Assembly: GCF_022899245.1 (NCBI RefSeq)
Contig: NZ_JALJAZ010000001.1
Coordinates: 2,143,001 to 2,207,000, forward strand
Length of the DNA stretch: 64,000 nt
Source of the DNA: Falsirhodobacter halotolerans
GTDB taxonomy: Bacteria; Pseudomonadota; Alphaproteobacteria; Rhodobacterales; Rhodobacteraceae
Direction: 5' to 3'
In this document: piece by piece, positions 1 to 9,055 of the stretch
Position numbering within the stretch: position 1 is the first letter of the stretch
How the letters are laid out: each line of letters opens with the position of its first letter
The notes under the pieces: model-generated
Seen by the model: the letters and a program-made list of their open reading frames with translations, nothing else
What the model was told of the DNA's origin: nothing
Database searches by the model: none
Position numbers and translations under genes: made by a program

Positions 1-830
1 ATCTCGACCGAATCCCACGGGTCCGACTGCAGCTGCTTCATGCCAAGGCTGATGCGGTGCGTGTCCTTGTTGATCTTGATGACCTGGACCTTCACGGTCT
101 CGCCGATCGTCAGGATCTCGGACGGGTGGTTGACGCGGCGCCAGGCCATGTCGGTGACGTGCAGCAGGCCGTCAACGCCGCCCAGATCGACGAACGCACC
201 GTATTCGGTGATGTTCTTGACCACGCCGTCGACCGTCTGGCCTTCGTGCAGGGCCGAAATGACCTCGGCGCGCTGTTCGGCGCGGCTTTCTTCCAGGATC
301 GCACGACGCGACACGACGATGTTGCCGCGGCGACGGTCCATCTTCAGGATCTGGAACGGCTGCTTCAGACCCATCAGCGGGCCGGCATCGCGCACGGGGC
401 GCACATCCACCTGCGATCCGGGAAGGAACGCGACAGCGCCGCCCAGATCGACCGTGAAGCCACCCTTGACGCGGCCGAAGATCGCGCCGTCGACGCGGGC
501 CTCGGAGGCATAGGCTTTTTCCAGACGGTCCCACGCTTCTTCGCGACGGGCTTTCTCACGGCTGATGACAGCCTCGCCGCGGGCGTTCTCGACGCGGTCC
601 AGATAGACCTCGACTTCGTCGCCGACGTTGATCTCAGCGGTTTCGCCGGGATTCGAGAATTCTTTCAGATCGACGCGGCCTTCCATCTTGTAGCCGACGT
701 CGATGATGGCCTGGCCCGCCTCGATGGCGATGACCTTGCCTTTGACAACCGAACCTTCGTCCGGGGTGTCGATCTCGAAGCTCTCCTGCAGAAGGGCTTC
801 AAATTCTTCCATGGTTGCTTTGGCGCACAT
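1..830 (-). CDS. rpsA: 30S ribosomal protein S1, N-terminal part (runs off the window)
   Basis: Ribosomal protein S1 binds mRNA on the small subunit and helps initiation on structured messages. About 276 N-terminal residues are visible, roughly half of a usual S1 of about 560. The protein begins MCAKATMEEFEALLQ and continues into S1/OB-fold repeats, with recognisable stretches such as EGRVDLKEFSNPGE and YGAFVDLGGVDGLLHVTDM. I chose the ATG at 830 because AAAGGA lies about 11 bases upstream; an in-frame ATG at 813 (MEEFEALL) is the alternative and is also a plausible family start. It follows cmk on the same strand after 78 bases, the usual cmk-rpsA order in proteobacteria. The 3' end lies beyond base 1. 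Confidence 0.95.
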   Translation of the reverse strand, partial: MCAKATMEEFEALLQESFEIDTPDEGSVVKGKVIAIEAGQAIIDVGYKMEGRVDLKEFSNPGETAEINVGDEVEVYLDRVENARGEAVISREKARREEAWDRLEKAYASEARVDGAIFGRVKGGFTVDLGGAVAFLPGSQVDVRPVRDAGPLMGLKQPFQILKMDRRRGNIVVSRRAILEESRAEQRAEVISALHEGQTVDGVVKNITEYGAFVDLGGVDGLLHVTDMAWRRVNHPSEILTIGETVKVQVIKINKDTHRISLGMKQLQSDPWDSVE

Positions 831-908
831 GCGTAACAGTTTCCTTTACAAAGCTATACGGGCCTGGCGGTTGGCTCCGCCGGTCTTTCATGACGAAAGG
901 GTCGTGGC

Positions 909-1502
909 TTACGCCCGACCCTCGATCGTTGATCGGATCGCACTCGCGGCCCTCTCGACTGCGGCGGATATAGACATTTCCGTCGTATCAAGCAAGACGG
1001 CATCGGGCGCTGCCACCATCGGGGCCGTCGCGCGGTCCGCGTCGCGGGCGTCGCGGGCGATCACCTGCGCCAGAACGTCGGCCTCATCGCCCCCCACCTC
1101 CCGCCAACGCCGGTGCGCGCGCACTTGCGGGCTGGCGGTGACGAACAGCTTCACCTCCGCCTCGGGGCAGATGACGGTGCCGATGTCGCGCCCGTCCAGA
1201 ACCGCGCCGCCGTCCATGCGGGCGAATCGCCGTTGAAACTCCACCAGCGCGGCCCGCACCTCGGGGATGACGGCCACGCGGCTTGCGGCCTCGCCCGCGG
1301 CCAGGCTGCGCAGGTCGTCGCGGACCAGATCGTCGGGCACCAGCGCCTGCGCCGCCGCCACCGGATCGCCGCCCTTGGCCCCGACCGCACGGTAAAGAAG
1401 CCCCGTGTCCAGATGCCGGAACCCGAACCGTTCGGCCACCGCGCGCGAGATCGTTCCCTTCCCCGCCGCCGCAGGCCCGTCGATGGCCACCGTGAAGATC
1501 AT
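909..1502 (-). CDS. cmk: Cytidylate kinase
   Basis: Phosphorylates CMP and dCMP to the diphosphates with ATP in the cytoplasm, in pyrimidine salvage and nucleotide supply. The 197-residue protein starts [18 protein letters not shown], a textbook P-loop (GPAAAGKGT, residues 9-17). The CMP-binding region [11 protein letters not shown] and the DGRDIGTV stretch follow. Length is slightly short of the usual 210-230 but the fold landmarks are all present. Its ATG overlaps the aroA TGA by four bases (ATGA), so the two are probably translationally coupled; rpsA follows downstream. Confidence 0.96.
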   Translation of the reverse strand: MIFTVAIDGPAAAGKGTISRAVAERFGFRHLDTGLLYRAVGAKGGDPVAAAQALVPDDLVRDDLRSLAAGEAASRVAVIPEVRAALVEFQRRFARMDGGAVLDGRDIGTVICPEAEVKLFVTASPQVRAHRRWREVGGDEADVLAQVIARDARDADRATAPMVAAPDAVLLDTTEMSISAAVERAASAIRSTIEGRA

Positions 1503-2830
1503 GCGATGTCCGCGCCCATTCCGTTCATCAGATCGCGGAAGATCGGGAAGGAGGTTGCGATCGCCTCTCCGTCATCCACCGTCACCGGACGCTCGGAGGC
1601 CGAGCCGAGGACGAGAAAGCTCATCGCGATGCGGTGGTCCAGATGCACGGCGACCGTCGCCCCGCCCGGAACCTTGCCGTTCAGGCCGTGAACGATGAGC
1701 GTATCCTCATCCTCCTCGATGCGCACGCCGCACGCCTCAAGGCCCCGCGCCATCGCGTCGATCCGGTCGGATTCCTTGACCCGCAGCTCCTTCACGCCGC
1801 GCATGACGGTGACACCATCGGCGAAGGCGGCGACGGCGGCCAGCACCGGAAACTCGTCGATCATCGAAGCCGCGCGGTCGGGCGGAACCTCCACCCCCTT
1901 CAGGGATGAGGCGCGCACCCGCAGGTCGGCCACCGGCTCCCCCCCCTCCTCGCGCGGGTTCTCGAAGGCGATGTCGGCCCCCATCTCCACCAGCGTGGGA
2001 TAAAGACCGTTGCGCGTCGGGTTCTGGCTGACACCCGGCACCAGAATGTCGGAGCCTTCGATGATCAGCGCCGCGCAGACCGGAAAGGCCGCCGAGGACG
2101 GATCGCGCGGCACGGCCACGACCTGCGGGCGCAGCTCCGGCTGGCCCACCAGCGTGATGACGTTGCCCTCGCCCGTCCGCTCCACCTGCACCTGCGCGCC
2201 GAAGCCCGCCAGCATCCGTTCGGAGTGGTCGCGCGTGGCCTCGCGCTCGATCACCACCGTCTCTCCGGGGGCGTTCAGGCCGGCCAGCAGCACCGCCGAT
2301 TTCACCTGCGCCGAGGGCACGGGGGTGGTGTAGCGCACCGGCACGGGGTCCGCCGCGCCGATCAGGGTCAGCGGCAGCCGCCCGCCCTTGCGGCCGAAGG
2401 ACTGCGTCCCGAACAGCGCGAGGGGATCGGTCACCCGCCCCATGGGTCGCTTGCGCAAGGACGCATCGCCCGTGAACGTCACCGCGATGGGGGACGTGGC
2501 CATCGCCCCCATGATCAGCCGCACGCCCGTGCCGGAATTGCCGCAATCGATGACCGCGTCCGGCTCTTGAAAGCCCCCGACGCCCACGCCATGCACCGAC
2601 CACGCGCCCGGCCCGTGCTGGACCACCTCGGCCCCGAAGGCGCGCATGGCGGTGGCGGTGTCCAGAACGTCCTGCCCTTCCAGAAGGCCGGTGATCTTCG
2701 TCTCGCCCACCGCCATCGCCCCAAGGATCAGCGCGCGGTGGCTGATCGACTTGTCGCCCGGCACCGCGGCCACCCCGGTCAGAGGGCCGGACTTGCGGGC
2801 AGTGATGGGGGTGGGGGTGCCGTGGGCCAT
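1499..2830 (-). CDS. aroA: 3-phosphoshikimate 1-carboxyvinyltransferase (EPSP synthase), class II-like
   Basis: Sixth step of the shikimate pathway: joins phosphoenolpyruvate to shikimate-3-phosphate. The 443-residue protein has [14 protein letters not shown] near residues 24-37, [21 protein letters not shown] and [13 protein letters not shown]. Its overall sequence resembles the class II enzymes, including the Agrobacterium CP4 form, more than the E. coli class. The start at 2830 is chosen because AGAGGAG lies six bases upstream and [14 protein letters not shown] matches the family N-terminus; a longer frame up to 2863 lacks such a site. Residues 98-102 read NSGTG, with Gly at position 100 where CP4 has Ala, so glyphosate tolerance is not predicted by this residue. 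Confidence 0.96.
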   Translation of the reverse strand: MAHGTPTPITARKSGPLTGVAAVPGDKSISHRALILGAMAVGETKITGLLEGQDVLDTATAMRAFGAEVVQHGPGAWSVHGVGVGGFQEPDAVIDCGNSGTGVRLIMGAMATSPIAVTFTGDASLRKRPMGRVTDPLALFGTQSFGRKGGRLPLTLIGAADPVPVRYTTPVPSAQVKSAVLLAGLNAPGETVVIEREATRDHSERMLAGFGAQVQVERTGEGNVITLVGQPELRPQVVAVPRDPSSAAFPVCAALIIEGSDILVPGVSQNPTRNGLYPTLVEMGADIAFENPREEGGEPVADLRVRASSLKGVEVPPDRAASMIDEFPVLAAVAAFADGVTVMRGVKELRVKESDRIDAMARGLEACGVRIEEDEDTLIVHGLNGKVPGGATVAVHLDHRIAMSFLVLGSASERPVTVDDGEAIATSFPIFRDLMNGMGADIA

Positions 2831-2870
2831 GGACGTCTCCTCTGTTGGAAACGCCCTTAGCATGGGTGGA

Positions 2871-3554
2871 TCAACGACGGAAGGTCACGTAATGCGGGGT
2901 GCGGCCTTCGCGCAGGGCCTTTTGTTCATACCGGGTGGAGTGCCAGTCATCCCAGGCCACGCCGCCCTCGTTCACCAGCGTGAAGCCCGCGGGCGGACCC
3001 TCCTCCAGCGTCTGGCGGATATAATCGGGGATGTCGGAGGCGACCCGAAACTCCGCCCCCGGAGCAAGAACGCGATGAAGCGGGATCAGGTGGTCGGGCG
3101 TGACGAAGCGACGGCGATGGTGCCGCGCCTTGGGCCACGGATCGGGATAGTTCAGGAACGCCTTGGCGATGCTGGCATCGGGCAGCACATCCATCAGATC
3201 GCGCGCGTCCCCCGGATGCAGCGCCACGTTCGTCACCCCCGCCGCCCGGATCTTGCCCAGCAGCATGGCGATGCCGTTGACGTAGGGTTCGCACCCGATG
3301 ATCGCCACCTGCGGATAGCGTTCGGCCATCGCCACCAGATGCTCGCCCCCGCCGAAACCCACCTCCAGCCAGACGGGCCGATCGCCGAACCGCGCGGCCA
3401 GATCCAGCTTCGTGCGGTCGGGGTTGTCGTCCCACGTCACGTTCGGCAGGCTGAGCGGCCCCAGATCCTCGTCCAGATACACCTTCTGGCTTTGCCGCAG
3501 CGTCTTGCCGTGCACGCGGCCATAGAAGTTGCGGCGTTCGGGATGTTCACTCAT
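2871..3554 (-). CDS. trmB: tRNA (guanosine(46)-N7)-methyltransferase
   Basis: SAM-dependent enzyme that methylates N7 of G46 in the tRNA variable loop. The 227-residue protein starts [20 protein letters not shown], the typical TrmB N-terminus, followed by the SAM-binding [11 protein letters not shown] and the signature [15 protein letters not shown]. The ATG at 3554 lies inside the end of rimM, so the two frames overlap by eight bases, which suggests translational coupling. In many proteobacteria the gene after rimM is trmD, the G37 methyltransferase; here a different tRNA methyltransferase occupies that place. aroA follows after 40 bases but in reverse order of transcription it lies downstream. 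Confidence 0.95.
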   Translation of the reverse strand: MSEHPERRNFYGRVHGKTLRQSQKVYLDEDLGPLSLPNVTWDDNPDRTKLDLAARFGDRPVWLEVGFGGGEHLVAMAERYPQVAIIGCEPYVNGIAMLLGKIRAAGVTNVALHPGDARDLMDVLPDASIAKAFLNYPDPWPKARHHRRRFVTPDHLIPLHRVLAPGAEFRVASDIPDYIRQTLEEGPPAGFTLVNEGGVAWDDWHSTRYEQKALREGRTPHYVTFRR

Positions 3555-4053
3555 CACGGTCTTCCGTTTCGATGGGCGGGTCGGCCACGATGCGCCCCGC
3601 CGCCAGATCGACCGTGGGGACCACGGCCAATGTGAAGGGCAGAAGCAGGCTTTCGCCCGCCCCCTGCACCTCAAGAATATCGTCCGCGCCGTGGTTGTGC
3701 ACCGCCGACACGTGCCCCAGAAGCTGGCCGCCGGTGTCGCGCACCTCCAACCCGATCAGGTCGGAATGATAATATTCCTCATCCCCGAGCGAGGGCAGCC
3801 GGTCGCGCCCGACATAAAGGCGCGTGCCCTTCAGCGCGTCCGCCTCCTCCTTGGTGGACAGGCCCGACAGGCGCGCACCAAGACCGCCCGAGATCGGGCG
3901 CAGCAGCGTCACCTTGAAACTGCGGCCATCCTCGGTCGCAAGCGGGCCGTAATCGGCAATCGCCTCCGGCACGGCGCAAAAGCTTTTCAGCCGCACCTCG
4001 CCGCGCACCCCGAAGGCCCCGGCGATCGCGCCCACGCAAATCTTGTCGGACAT
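3547..4053 (-). CDS. rimM: Ribosome maturation factor RimM
   Basis: Assists late assembly of the 30S head by binding S19 and acting on 16S rRNA. The 168-residue protein starts [25 protein letters not shown], with the RimM barrel signature [15 protein letters not shown], and has the C-terminal PRC-barrel region ([20 protein letters not shown] ... [12 protein letters not shown]). Length fits the family. It follows rpsP by 42 bases, the conserved rpsP-rimM order, and overlaps trmB by eight bases at its end. A stable hairpin sits between rpsP and this gene and may lower its expression relative to the ribosomal protein. Confidence 0.95.
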   Translation of the reverse strand: MSDKICVGAIAGAFGVRGEVRLKSFCAVPEAIADYGPLATEDGRSFKVTLLRPISGGLGARLSGLSTKEEADALKGTRLYVGRDRLPSLGDEEYYHSDLIGLEVRDTGGQLLGHVSAVHNHGADDILEVQGAGESLLLPFTLAVVPTVDLAAGRIVADPPIETEDRDE

Positions 4054-4063
4054 GACATCACCA

Positions 4064-4090
4064 CAAAAGGAAGGGGGCCAAAGCCCCCTT
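4064..4090 (-). terminator. Intercistronic hairpin between rpsP and rimM (attenuator-like)
   Basis: Read on the minus strand, a perfect eight-base stem AAGGGGGC / GCCCCCTT with loop TTTG starts six bases after the rpsP stop codon and is followed by CCTTTTG. The T-run is short, so partial termination or mRNA end protection is more likely than a full stop. This is inference from structure only. Confidence 0.5.
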
Positions 4091-4095
4091 GCCGA

Positions 4096-4458
4096 TCACT
4101 CTTCCGCGGCGTCCGCCGGGGCGGCGGAGCGGGCGGCTTTCTTGGCCGCCATTTCGGACATCTTCTTGCCCGGCACGGCCGACTTGGGGTTGTTGCGGAC
4201 GGCCTTCTCACGCACACCGGCGGCTTCGAGGAAGCGGGCCACGCGGTCGGTCGGCTGCGCCCCCTTGGAGATCCAGTGCTGCACGCGCTCCAGGTCCATC
4301 ACGACGCGACGTTCGTCATCCTTGGCCAGCAGCGGGTTGTAGGTGCCCAGCTTCTCCAGGAAGCGGCCATCGCGCGGCATACGCGAATCGGTCGCCACGA
4401 TGGCGTAGTGCGGGCGTTTTTTCGAACCACCACGGGCGAGGCGGATTTTCATGGCCAT
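4096..4458 (-). CDS. rpsP: 30S ribosomal protein S16
   Basis: Structural protein of the small ribosomal subunit. The 120-residue protein has the S16 N-terminus [20 protein letters not shown] and the GTYNPL and [16 protein letters not shown] motifs. It carries an alanine/lysine-rich C-terminal tail (residues about 95-120), common in alphaproteobacterial S16. The start at 4458 (MAMKIRL) has AGGAG eight bases upstream; the inner ATG at 4452 would give the classical MKIRL start. A small palindrome (TGACCGG-GTT-CCGGTCA on the minus strand) lies between it and the preceding chorismate mutase gene. Confidence 0.96.
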   Translation of the reverse strand: MAMKIRLARGGSKKRPHYAIVATDSRMPRDGRFLEKLGTYNPLLAKDDERRVVMDLERVQHWISKGAQPTDRVARFLEAAGVREKAVRNNPKSAVPGKKMSEMAAKKAARSAAPADAAEE

Positions 4459-4495
4459 GAGAGTATCTCCTGTTATGGCGTTGACCGGAACCCGG

Positions 4496-4804
4496 TCATT
4501 TCTGGTGTTGCTCGTGATGCCGGATGACCTCGGCGATCACGAAGTTGAGGAATTTGCGGGCGAAGGCGGGATCGAGATCGGCCTCCATCGCCAGCCGCTC
4601 CAACCGTTCGATCTGACGCCCCTCGCGGGCGGGATCGGCGGGGGGAAGATCATGTTCGGCCTTCAGCCGCCCCACGGCCTGCGTCTCCTTGAACCGTTCG
4701 GCCAGGGTATAGACGAGGATCGCGTCCAGACGGTCGATGCTGGCGCGGTGGTCCTTCAGAAGCTGTTCGGCCAGCACTTGTTCGGGGGATGAGGAATGGG
4801 TCAT
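4496..4804 (-). CDS. Chorismate mutase, AroQ class, monofunctional
   Basis: Converts chorismate to prephenate, the branch point to phenylalanine and tyrosine. The 102-residue protein is nearly all helical and has the AroQ pattern: an N-terminal helix with [19 protein letters not shown], a middle [19 protein letters not shown] and a C-terminal [15 protein letters not shown]. The family is usually about 90-100 residues in its free-standing form. Its ATG overlaps the ffh stop by four bases (ATGA) and rpsP follows, so it belongs to the ffh-rpsP-rimM transcript. A salicylate-type PchB pyruvate lyase is a related alternative but the context gives no support for it. Confidence 0.88.
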   Translation of the reverse strand: MTHSSSPEQVLAEQLLKDHRASIDRLDAILVYTLAERFKETQAVGRLKAEHDLPPADPAREGRQIERLERLAMEADLDPAFARKFLNFVIAEVIRHHEQHQK

Positions 4805-6282
4805 TTCTTCAGCATCCCCGACAGGCCCGCAGGCAGGGTCATGCCGCGCATCCCGCCCATGCCGGACGGCATCTGGCCTTTCATCGCCTTGGCGGCGGCT
4901 TCCAGCGCGGCGGGGTCCATCTGCGACGGGTCGGGGGTCTTGCCGCCCATCATGCCCTTCAGCGCCTGTTTCATCGCGCCGCCCTTGCCCATCTTCTTCA
5001 TCATGTCCGCCATCTGGCGATGCTGCTTCAGAAGCTTGTTCAGGTCCGCCACGTCCAGCCCGGCCCCGGCGGCGATGCGCTTCTTGCGGCTGGCCTGCAG
5101 AAGATCAGGGTTGGCCCGTTCCTTCTTGGTCATCGAATTGATCAGCGCGATCTGGCGGCGCAGCATCCGGTCGTCCATGCCGACGGCCTCGGCGGCCTTC
5201 TGCATCTTGCCCATGCCGGGCATCATGCCCATCAGGCCCTGCATCCCGCCCATCTTCAGCATCTGGTCCAGCTGGTTCTTCAGGTCGTTCATGTTGAACA
5301 GACCCTTGGAGAACCGCCGCGCCATGCGTTCGGCCTGCTCGGCCTCGAACGTCTCGCGCGCCTTTTCGACCAGCGCCACGATGTCGCCCATGCCAAGGAT
5401 GCGGCCCGCGACGCGTTCGGGGTCGAACTCCTCCAGCGCGTCGATCTTTTCGCCAAGGCCCACGAAGCGGATCGGCTTGCCGGTGATGTGGCGCATCGAC
5501 AGCGCCGCACCGCCCCGCCCGTCGCCGTCCATCCGCGTCAGGACCACGCCGGAAATGCCGACCTGCCCGTCGAACTGGGTGGCGACGTTCACCGCATCCT
5601 GCCCCGTCAGACCGTCGACGACCAGCAGCGTCTCACGCGGTTGGGCGATGTCGCGCACCGCCTGCACCTCGGTCATCAGCACTTCGTCGATGTGCAAACG
5701 ACCCGCCGTGTCCAGCATGACCACGTCATAGCCGCCCATCGACGCTTGCGTCTTGGCGCGTTTCGCGATCTCCACCGCCGACTGGCCGGGCACGATCGGC
5801 AGGGCATCGACGCCCACCTGACCGGCCAGGATCGCCAGCTGCTCCATCGCCGCCGGGCGGTTGGTGTCCAGCGAGGCGAGCAGCACGCGCTTGCCTTCGC
5901 GATCCTTCAGCCGTTTGGCGATCTTGGCGGTGGTCGTGGTTTTCCCCGACCCCTGCAAGCCCACCATCAGGATCGCGGCGGGCGGGTTGTCGATCTTCAG
6001 GCCCCCCGTCGGACCGTCGCCCGCCAGCACGGCGACCAGCTCGTCATGGACGATCTTCACGACCTGCTGGCCTGGCGTCACCGATTTGGTGACATGCTGG
6101 CCCGCGGCCTTCGTCTGCACGCGCTTCACGAACTCCCGCGCGACGGGCAGCGACACGTCCGCCTCCAGCAGTGCGGTGCGCACCTCGCGCAGGGCGGTGG
6201 CGACGTCATCCTCGGTCAGCGCGCCCTGACGGGTCAGCCGGTCGAAGACGCCACCAAGCCGTTCAGACAGATTCTCGAACAT
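4801..6282 (-). CDS. ffh: Signal recognition particle protein Ffh (SRP54)
   Basis: GTPase that, with the SRP RNA, recognises signal sequences on the ribosome and delivers them to FtsY at the membrane. The 493-residue protein starts MFENLSERLGGVFDRLTRQG, then the N domain, the G domain with P-loop GLQGSGKTTT, DTAGRLH and TRMDGDGRGG, and a methionine-rich M domain with a long Met/Gly tail ending GLSGMLKK. I chose ATG 6282 by family consensus; ATG 6288 (MPMFENL) is equally placed relative to AAGGAAAGGG. The frame stays open far upstream, but that part overlaps the opposite-strand LysR gene and is not conserved coding. The SRP RNA gene lies 4.5 kb away in the same window. Confidence 0.96.
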   Translation of the reverse strand: MFENLSERLGGVFDRLTRQGALTEDDVATALREVRTALLEADVSLPVAREFVKRVQTKAAGQHVTKSVTPGQQVVKIVHDELVAVLAGDGPTGGLKIDNPPAAILMVGLQGSGKTTTTAKIAKRLKDREGKRVLLASLDTNRPAAMEQLAILAGQVGVDALPIVPGQSAVEIAKRAKTQASMGGYDVVMLDTAGRLHIDEVLMTEVQAVRDIAQPRETLLVVDGLTGQDAVNVATQFDGQVGISGVVLTRMDGDGRGGAALSMRHITGKPIRFVGLGEKIDALEEFDPERVAGRILGMGDIVALVEKARETFEAEQAERMARRFSKGLFNMNDLKNQLDQMLKMGGMQGLMGMMPGMGKMQKAAEAVGMDDRMLRRQIALINSMTKKERANPDLLQASRKKRIAAGAGLDVADLNKLLKQHRQMADMMKKMGKGGAMKQALKGMMGGKTPDPSQMDPAALEAAAKAMKGQMPSGMGGMRGMTLPAGLSGMLKK

Positions 6283-6427
6283 CGGCATCCCTTTCCTTGC
6301 CAGACCCCGATATGGGGCGAACGCGCCAAACACCAACGGCACCCACGGGCGCAACGCGCTGGTGGATGGCGATCCCCACCGAATGCGGGGACCGGAGCGC
6401 ACACGACTCCGGGTAAAAACAGGGCCG

Positions 6428-6456
6428 CCTATATCCCGCGGCCCCTGCCCCGTCAA
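6428..6456 (-). promoter_or_regulatory. Putative promoter of the ffh-rpsP-rimM transcript
   Basis: On the minus strand TTGACG (6456-6451) is followed after exactly 17 bases by TATAGG (6433-6428). Transcription would start near 6421 and leave a leader of about 140 bases before ffh, containing several short GC stems (CCGGAG...CTCCGG, CCCC...GGGG). Confidence 0.6.
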
Positions 6457-6525
6457 GCCTTGCGGCCGATTGAACCCCGCCACCGGCCTGTTATGCTGGC
6501 CCCGACCAAAGGAAGGGCGATCCGC

Positions 6526-7410
6526 ATGGGGCTGGACAACTGGGACGAGGTGCGGACGGCCTTTCAGGTGGCACGATTGGGCACCGTATCGGGCGCGGCG
6601 GAGGCATTGGGCGTGCACCACGCCACCGTCATCCGCCACATCGACGCGCTGGAACGGCGGCTGGGGGCCAAGCTGTTCCAGCGTCACGCCCGCGGCTACA
6701 CCCCGACCGAGGCGGGGCGCGACCTGTTGACCGTCGCCCAGACCACCGAGGAGCAGTTCGGCCAACTGGCCAGCCGCATCCGCGGCCAGGGGGAGGCGGT
6801 GGCGGGCGAACTGGTCGTGACTTCCATCGCGGGGATCGCCGATCTGATGGTGCCGGTGCTGACCGATTTCCAGACCGAACATCCCGACCTGACCGTCCGC
6901 TATCTGTCGGACATGCGCGTGTTCCGGCTGGATTACGGCGAGGCGCATGTCGCCATCCGTGCGGGCGGCCCGCCGGAGGAGCCGGACAACGTCGCAAGGC
7001 CCCTGGCCCGCATACGCTACGGTCTCTATGCCGCGCGGGATTATGTCGACCGGCACGGGATGCCCGACGGGGTGCGCGACGCGGAAAACCACCGCTTCGT
7101 CACAGTCGAGGGACCGGCCTCGCGCGCGCCGTTCCATCGCTGGCTGCACGCGAACGTGCCGGCCGGCCGCCTGCGGTTCGTGGCCTCCGAAAGCCGGGCC
7201 TTGCACGAAGCTATCATCTATGGCGCGGGGATCGGTTTCATGCCCGTCTATCGCGCCAGCCGCCGGGACGATCTGGTGGAAATCCTGCCTCCCGTACCGG
7301 AATGGGAGGCGCCGCTGTGGATCGTGACGCATGTCGACCTGCACCGCACCCTGAAGGTGCAGACGTTTCTGCGCCACCTGAAGGACGCGACGATCTGGTC
7401 GCAGGTGTGA
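6526..7410 (+). CDS. LysR-family transcriptional regulator
   Basis: DNA-binding regulator of 294 residues. The N-terminal winged helix-turn-helix spans about residues 3-62 (VRTAFQVARLGTVSGAAEALGV ... LERRLGAKLFQRHARGYTPTEAG), followed by a periplasmic-binding-protein-like effector domain (LVVTSIAGIADLMVPVLTDF onwards) and a C-terminal LWIVTHVDLHRTLKVQTFL. The start at 6526 has GGAAGGG eight bases upstream; the frame is open much further upstream but that part is antisense to ffh. It is divergent from ffh across 243 bases and followed by exoD. The usual LysR target would be a divergent or adjacent gene, but ffh is an unlikely target and the effector is unknown. Confidence 0.92.
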   Translation: MGLDNWDEVRTAFQVARLGTVSGAAEALGVHHATVIRHIDALERRLGAKLFQRHARGYTPTEAGRDLLTVAQTTEEQFGQLASRIRGQGEAVAGELVVTSIAGIADLMVPVLTDFQTEHPDLTVRYLSDMRVFRLDYGEAHVAIRAGGPPEEPDNVARPLARIRYGLYAARDYVDRHGMPDGVRDAENHRFVTVEGPASRAPFHRWLHANVPAGRLRFVASESRALHEAIIYGAGIGFMPVYRASRRDDLVEILPPVPEWEAPLWIVTHVDLHRTLKVQTFLRHLKDATIWSQV

Positions 7411-7478
7411 CCACGTGGGGCATTGCGCGAGGCGCGATGCACCCCCACACTCAGATGCGTTCCCACACAGGAAAACCG

Positions 7479-8105
7479 ATGCAGCCCGAACTTGAAGATC
7501 CGCCCCGCCGCCGTCTGTCGCAGGTGCTGGAGGACATCGCCCACGACCCCGACCGCACGCGCGTGTCGGTGGCCGATCTTGTGACGGCGATGCAGGGCCG
7601 GGCCTTCGGGGCGCTGATCCTGATCTTCGCGTTGCCCAACGTGATCCCGACGCCACCCGGGACCTCGGCCATCCTTGGGCTGCCGCTGATCTTCCTGTCG
7701 GCGCAACTGATGCTGGGGCGGCTGCCGTGGTTGCCGGGGTTCATCGCCAATCGGTCGCTGGAACGCGGGGCCTTTGCGGCGCTGGTGACCAAGATGACCC
7801 CGGTTCTGGCGCGGGCGGAACGGCTGTTGTCCCCGCGACTGACCTTCATGATCACCCCCGCGATGCAGCAATTGATCGGCGTGGGGCTTCTGGTGCTGTC
7901 GGTGGTGCTGGCATTGCCGATCCCCTTGGGCAACATGCTGCCCGCCATGGCGATCACCATCATCTGCCTGGGCATACTGGAGCGGGACGGGCTGTGGGTG
8001 ATCCTGGGCGTTCTGCTGGGGATCGTATCGCTGATCGTGGTCTGGGGGGTGATCTGGGCCCTGGTCGCGGCGGTGGTGTTCCTGATCCAGAACGCCTTCG
8101 GCTGA
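7479..8105 (+). CDS. ExoD-family membrane protein
   Basis: Member of the ExoD family, named for a Rhizobium gene affecting exopolysaccharide production; the biochemical role is not established. The 208-residue protein has a soluble N-terminus (RRRLSQVLEDIAHDPDRTRVSVADLV), then the hallmark FGALILIFALPNVIPTPPGTS and four to five hydrophobic segments, the last being a long C-terminal run ending FLIQNAFG. The ATG at 7479 is preceded by AGGAA. It follows the LysR gene by 68 bases and could be co-transcribed. It converges with recR, separated by six bases. Confidence 0.85.
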   Translation: MQPELEDPPRRRLSQVLEDIAHDPDRTRVSVADLVTAMQGRAFGALILIFALPNVIPTPPGTSAILGLPLIFLSAQLMLGRLPWLPGFIANRSLERGAFAALVTKMTPVLARAERLLSPRLTFMITPAMQQLIGVGLLVLSVVLALPIPLGNMLPAMAITIICLGILERDGLWVILGVLLGIVSLIVVWGVIWALVAAVVFLIQNAFG

Positions 8106-8111
8106 ACGCGG

Positions 8112-8708
8112 TCAGACCGACCGGCGGGCGCGCAGGGCGGCGCCGATGGTGCCGTCGTCCAGATGGTCCAGCTCGCCCCCCACAGGAACCCCTTGGGCCA
8201 GCGAGGTGACACGCACCCGCCCCTCCAGCAGATCGGCGATGTAATGGGCGGTGGTCTGGCCATCCACGGTGGCGTTCAGCGCAAGGATCACCTCCCGCAC
8301 CTCCTCCTCGGCCAGCCGCTCCACCAGCTTGGGCAGGCGCAGATCCTCCGGCCCCACGGCATCGAGCGCCGACAGCGTGCCGCCCAGAACGTGATAGCGC
8401 CCGCCAAAGGCGCGCCCCCGTTCCATCGCCCACAGGTCGGCCACATCCTCCACCACGCAGATCTCGCCATTGGCCCGCCGGTCATCGCGGCAGATCGGGC
8501 ACAGATCGCTGTCCGAGATATTGCCGCAGCGCAGGCAGTCGCGCGCGTTCAGCGCCACTTCGGCCATCGCCTGCGCCAGCGGGGCCATCACCTGCCCCCG
8601 CTTTTTCAGCATCATCAGCACCGCGCGGCGCGCCGAACGCGGCCCCAGACCCGGCAGGCGGGCCATGAGGTCGATCAGCGTCTGGATGCCGCCCGGCGCG
8701 TCCGTCAT
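8112..8708 (-). CDS. recR: Recombination mediator protein RecR
   Basis: With RecF/RecO it loads RecA on SSB-coated gapped DNA. The 198-residue protein has the N-terminal helix-hairpin-helix ([17 protein letters not shown]), the zinc finger with four cysteines ([16 protein letters not shown], residues about 58-73) and a Toprim domain ([32 protein letters not shown]). It is the third gene of the dnaX-ebfC-recR operon, one base after ebfC, a very widely conserved order. Confidence 0.97.
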   Translation of the reverse strand: MTDAPGGIQTLIDLMARLPGLGPRSARRAVLMMLKKRGQVMAPLAQAMAEVALNARDCLRCGNISDSDLCPICRDDRRANGEICVVEDVADLWAMERGRAFGGRYHVLGGTLSALDAVGPEDLRLPKLVERLAEEEVREVILALNATVDGQTTAHYIADLLEGRVRVTSLAQGVPVGGELDHLDDGTIGAALRARRSV

Positions 8709-8709
8709 C

Positions 8710-9051
8710 TCAGAACGGCAGTTTCATGTTGGCGGGCAGGCCAAGGCTCTCGGTCAGTTTCGCCATCTCGGACTGGTGCCGCTCGGTCGCGTTTTTCTGC
8801 GCATCCTTGATCGCGGCCAGGATCAGATCCTCGGCCACTTCCTTTTCCGACGGCACGAAGATCGACGGGTCGATGTCCAGCCCCGTCAGTTCGCCCTTGG
8901 CGGTGCAGCGCGCCTTCACCAGACCCGCGCCGGATTCACCCGTCACGATGGTGTTCGCAAGCTCTTCCTGAAGCTCGGCCATCTTCGTCTGAAGATCCTG
9001 CGCCTGCTTCATCATCTTGGACATGTCACCCAGACCGTTCAAACCAAACAT
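8710..9051 (-). CDS. ebfC: YbaB/EbfC family nucleoid-associated protein
   Basis: Small DNA-binding dimer of the YbaB/EbfC family. The 113-residue protein starts [20 protein letters not shown], then a long coiled-coil helix, [21 protein letters not shown] and the [12 protein letters not shown] helix, ending [10 protein letters not shown]. The ATG at 9051 is preceded by GAGGAGGA, which overlaps the end of dnaX. It lies between dnaX and recR, its standard position. Confidence 0.95.
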   Translation of the reverse strand: MFGLNGLGDMSKMMKQAQDLQTKMAELQEELANTIVTGESGAGLVKARCTAKGELTGLDIDPSIFVPSEKEVAEDLILAAIKDAQKNATERHQSEMAKLTESLGLPANMKLPF

Positions 9052-9055
9052 CGTC

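Noticed and set aside
4482-4498. TGACCGG-AAC-CCGGTCA palindrome between the chorismate mutase and rpsP genes as an operator or terminator
   Set aside because: It overlaps the chorismate mutase stop codon, has no T-run, and gives no other sign of function; kept only as a note under rpsP.
6289-7656. Upstream extension of the ffh frame to about 951 codons
   Set aside because: The extension is antisense to the LysR gene, and Ffh proteins start at MFENLSERL.
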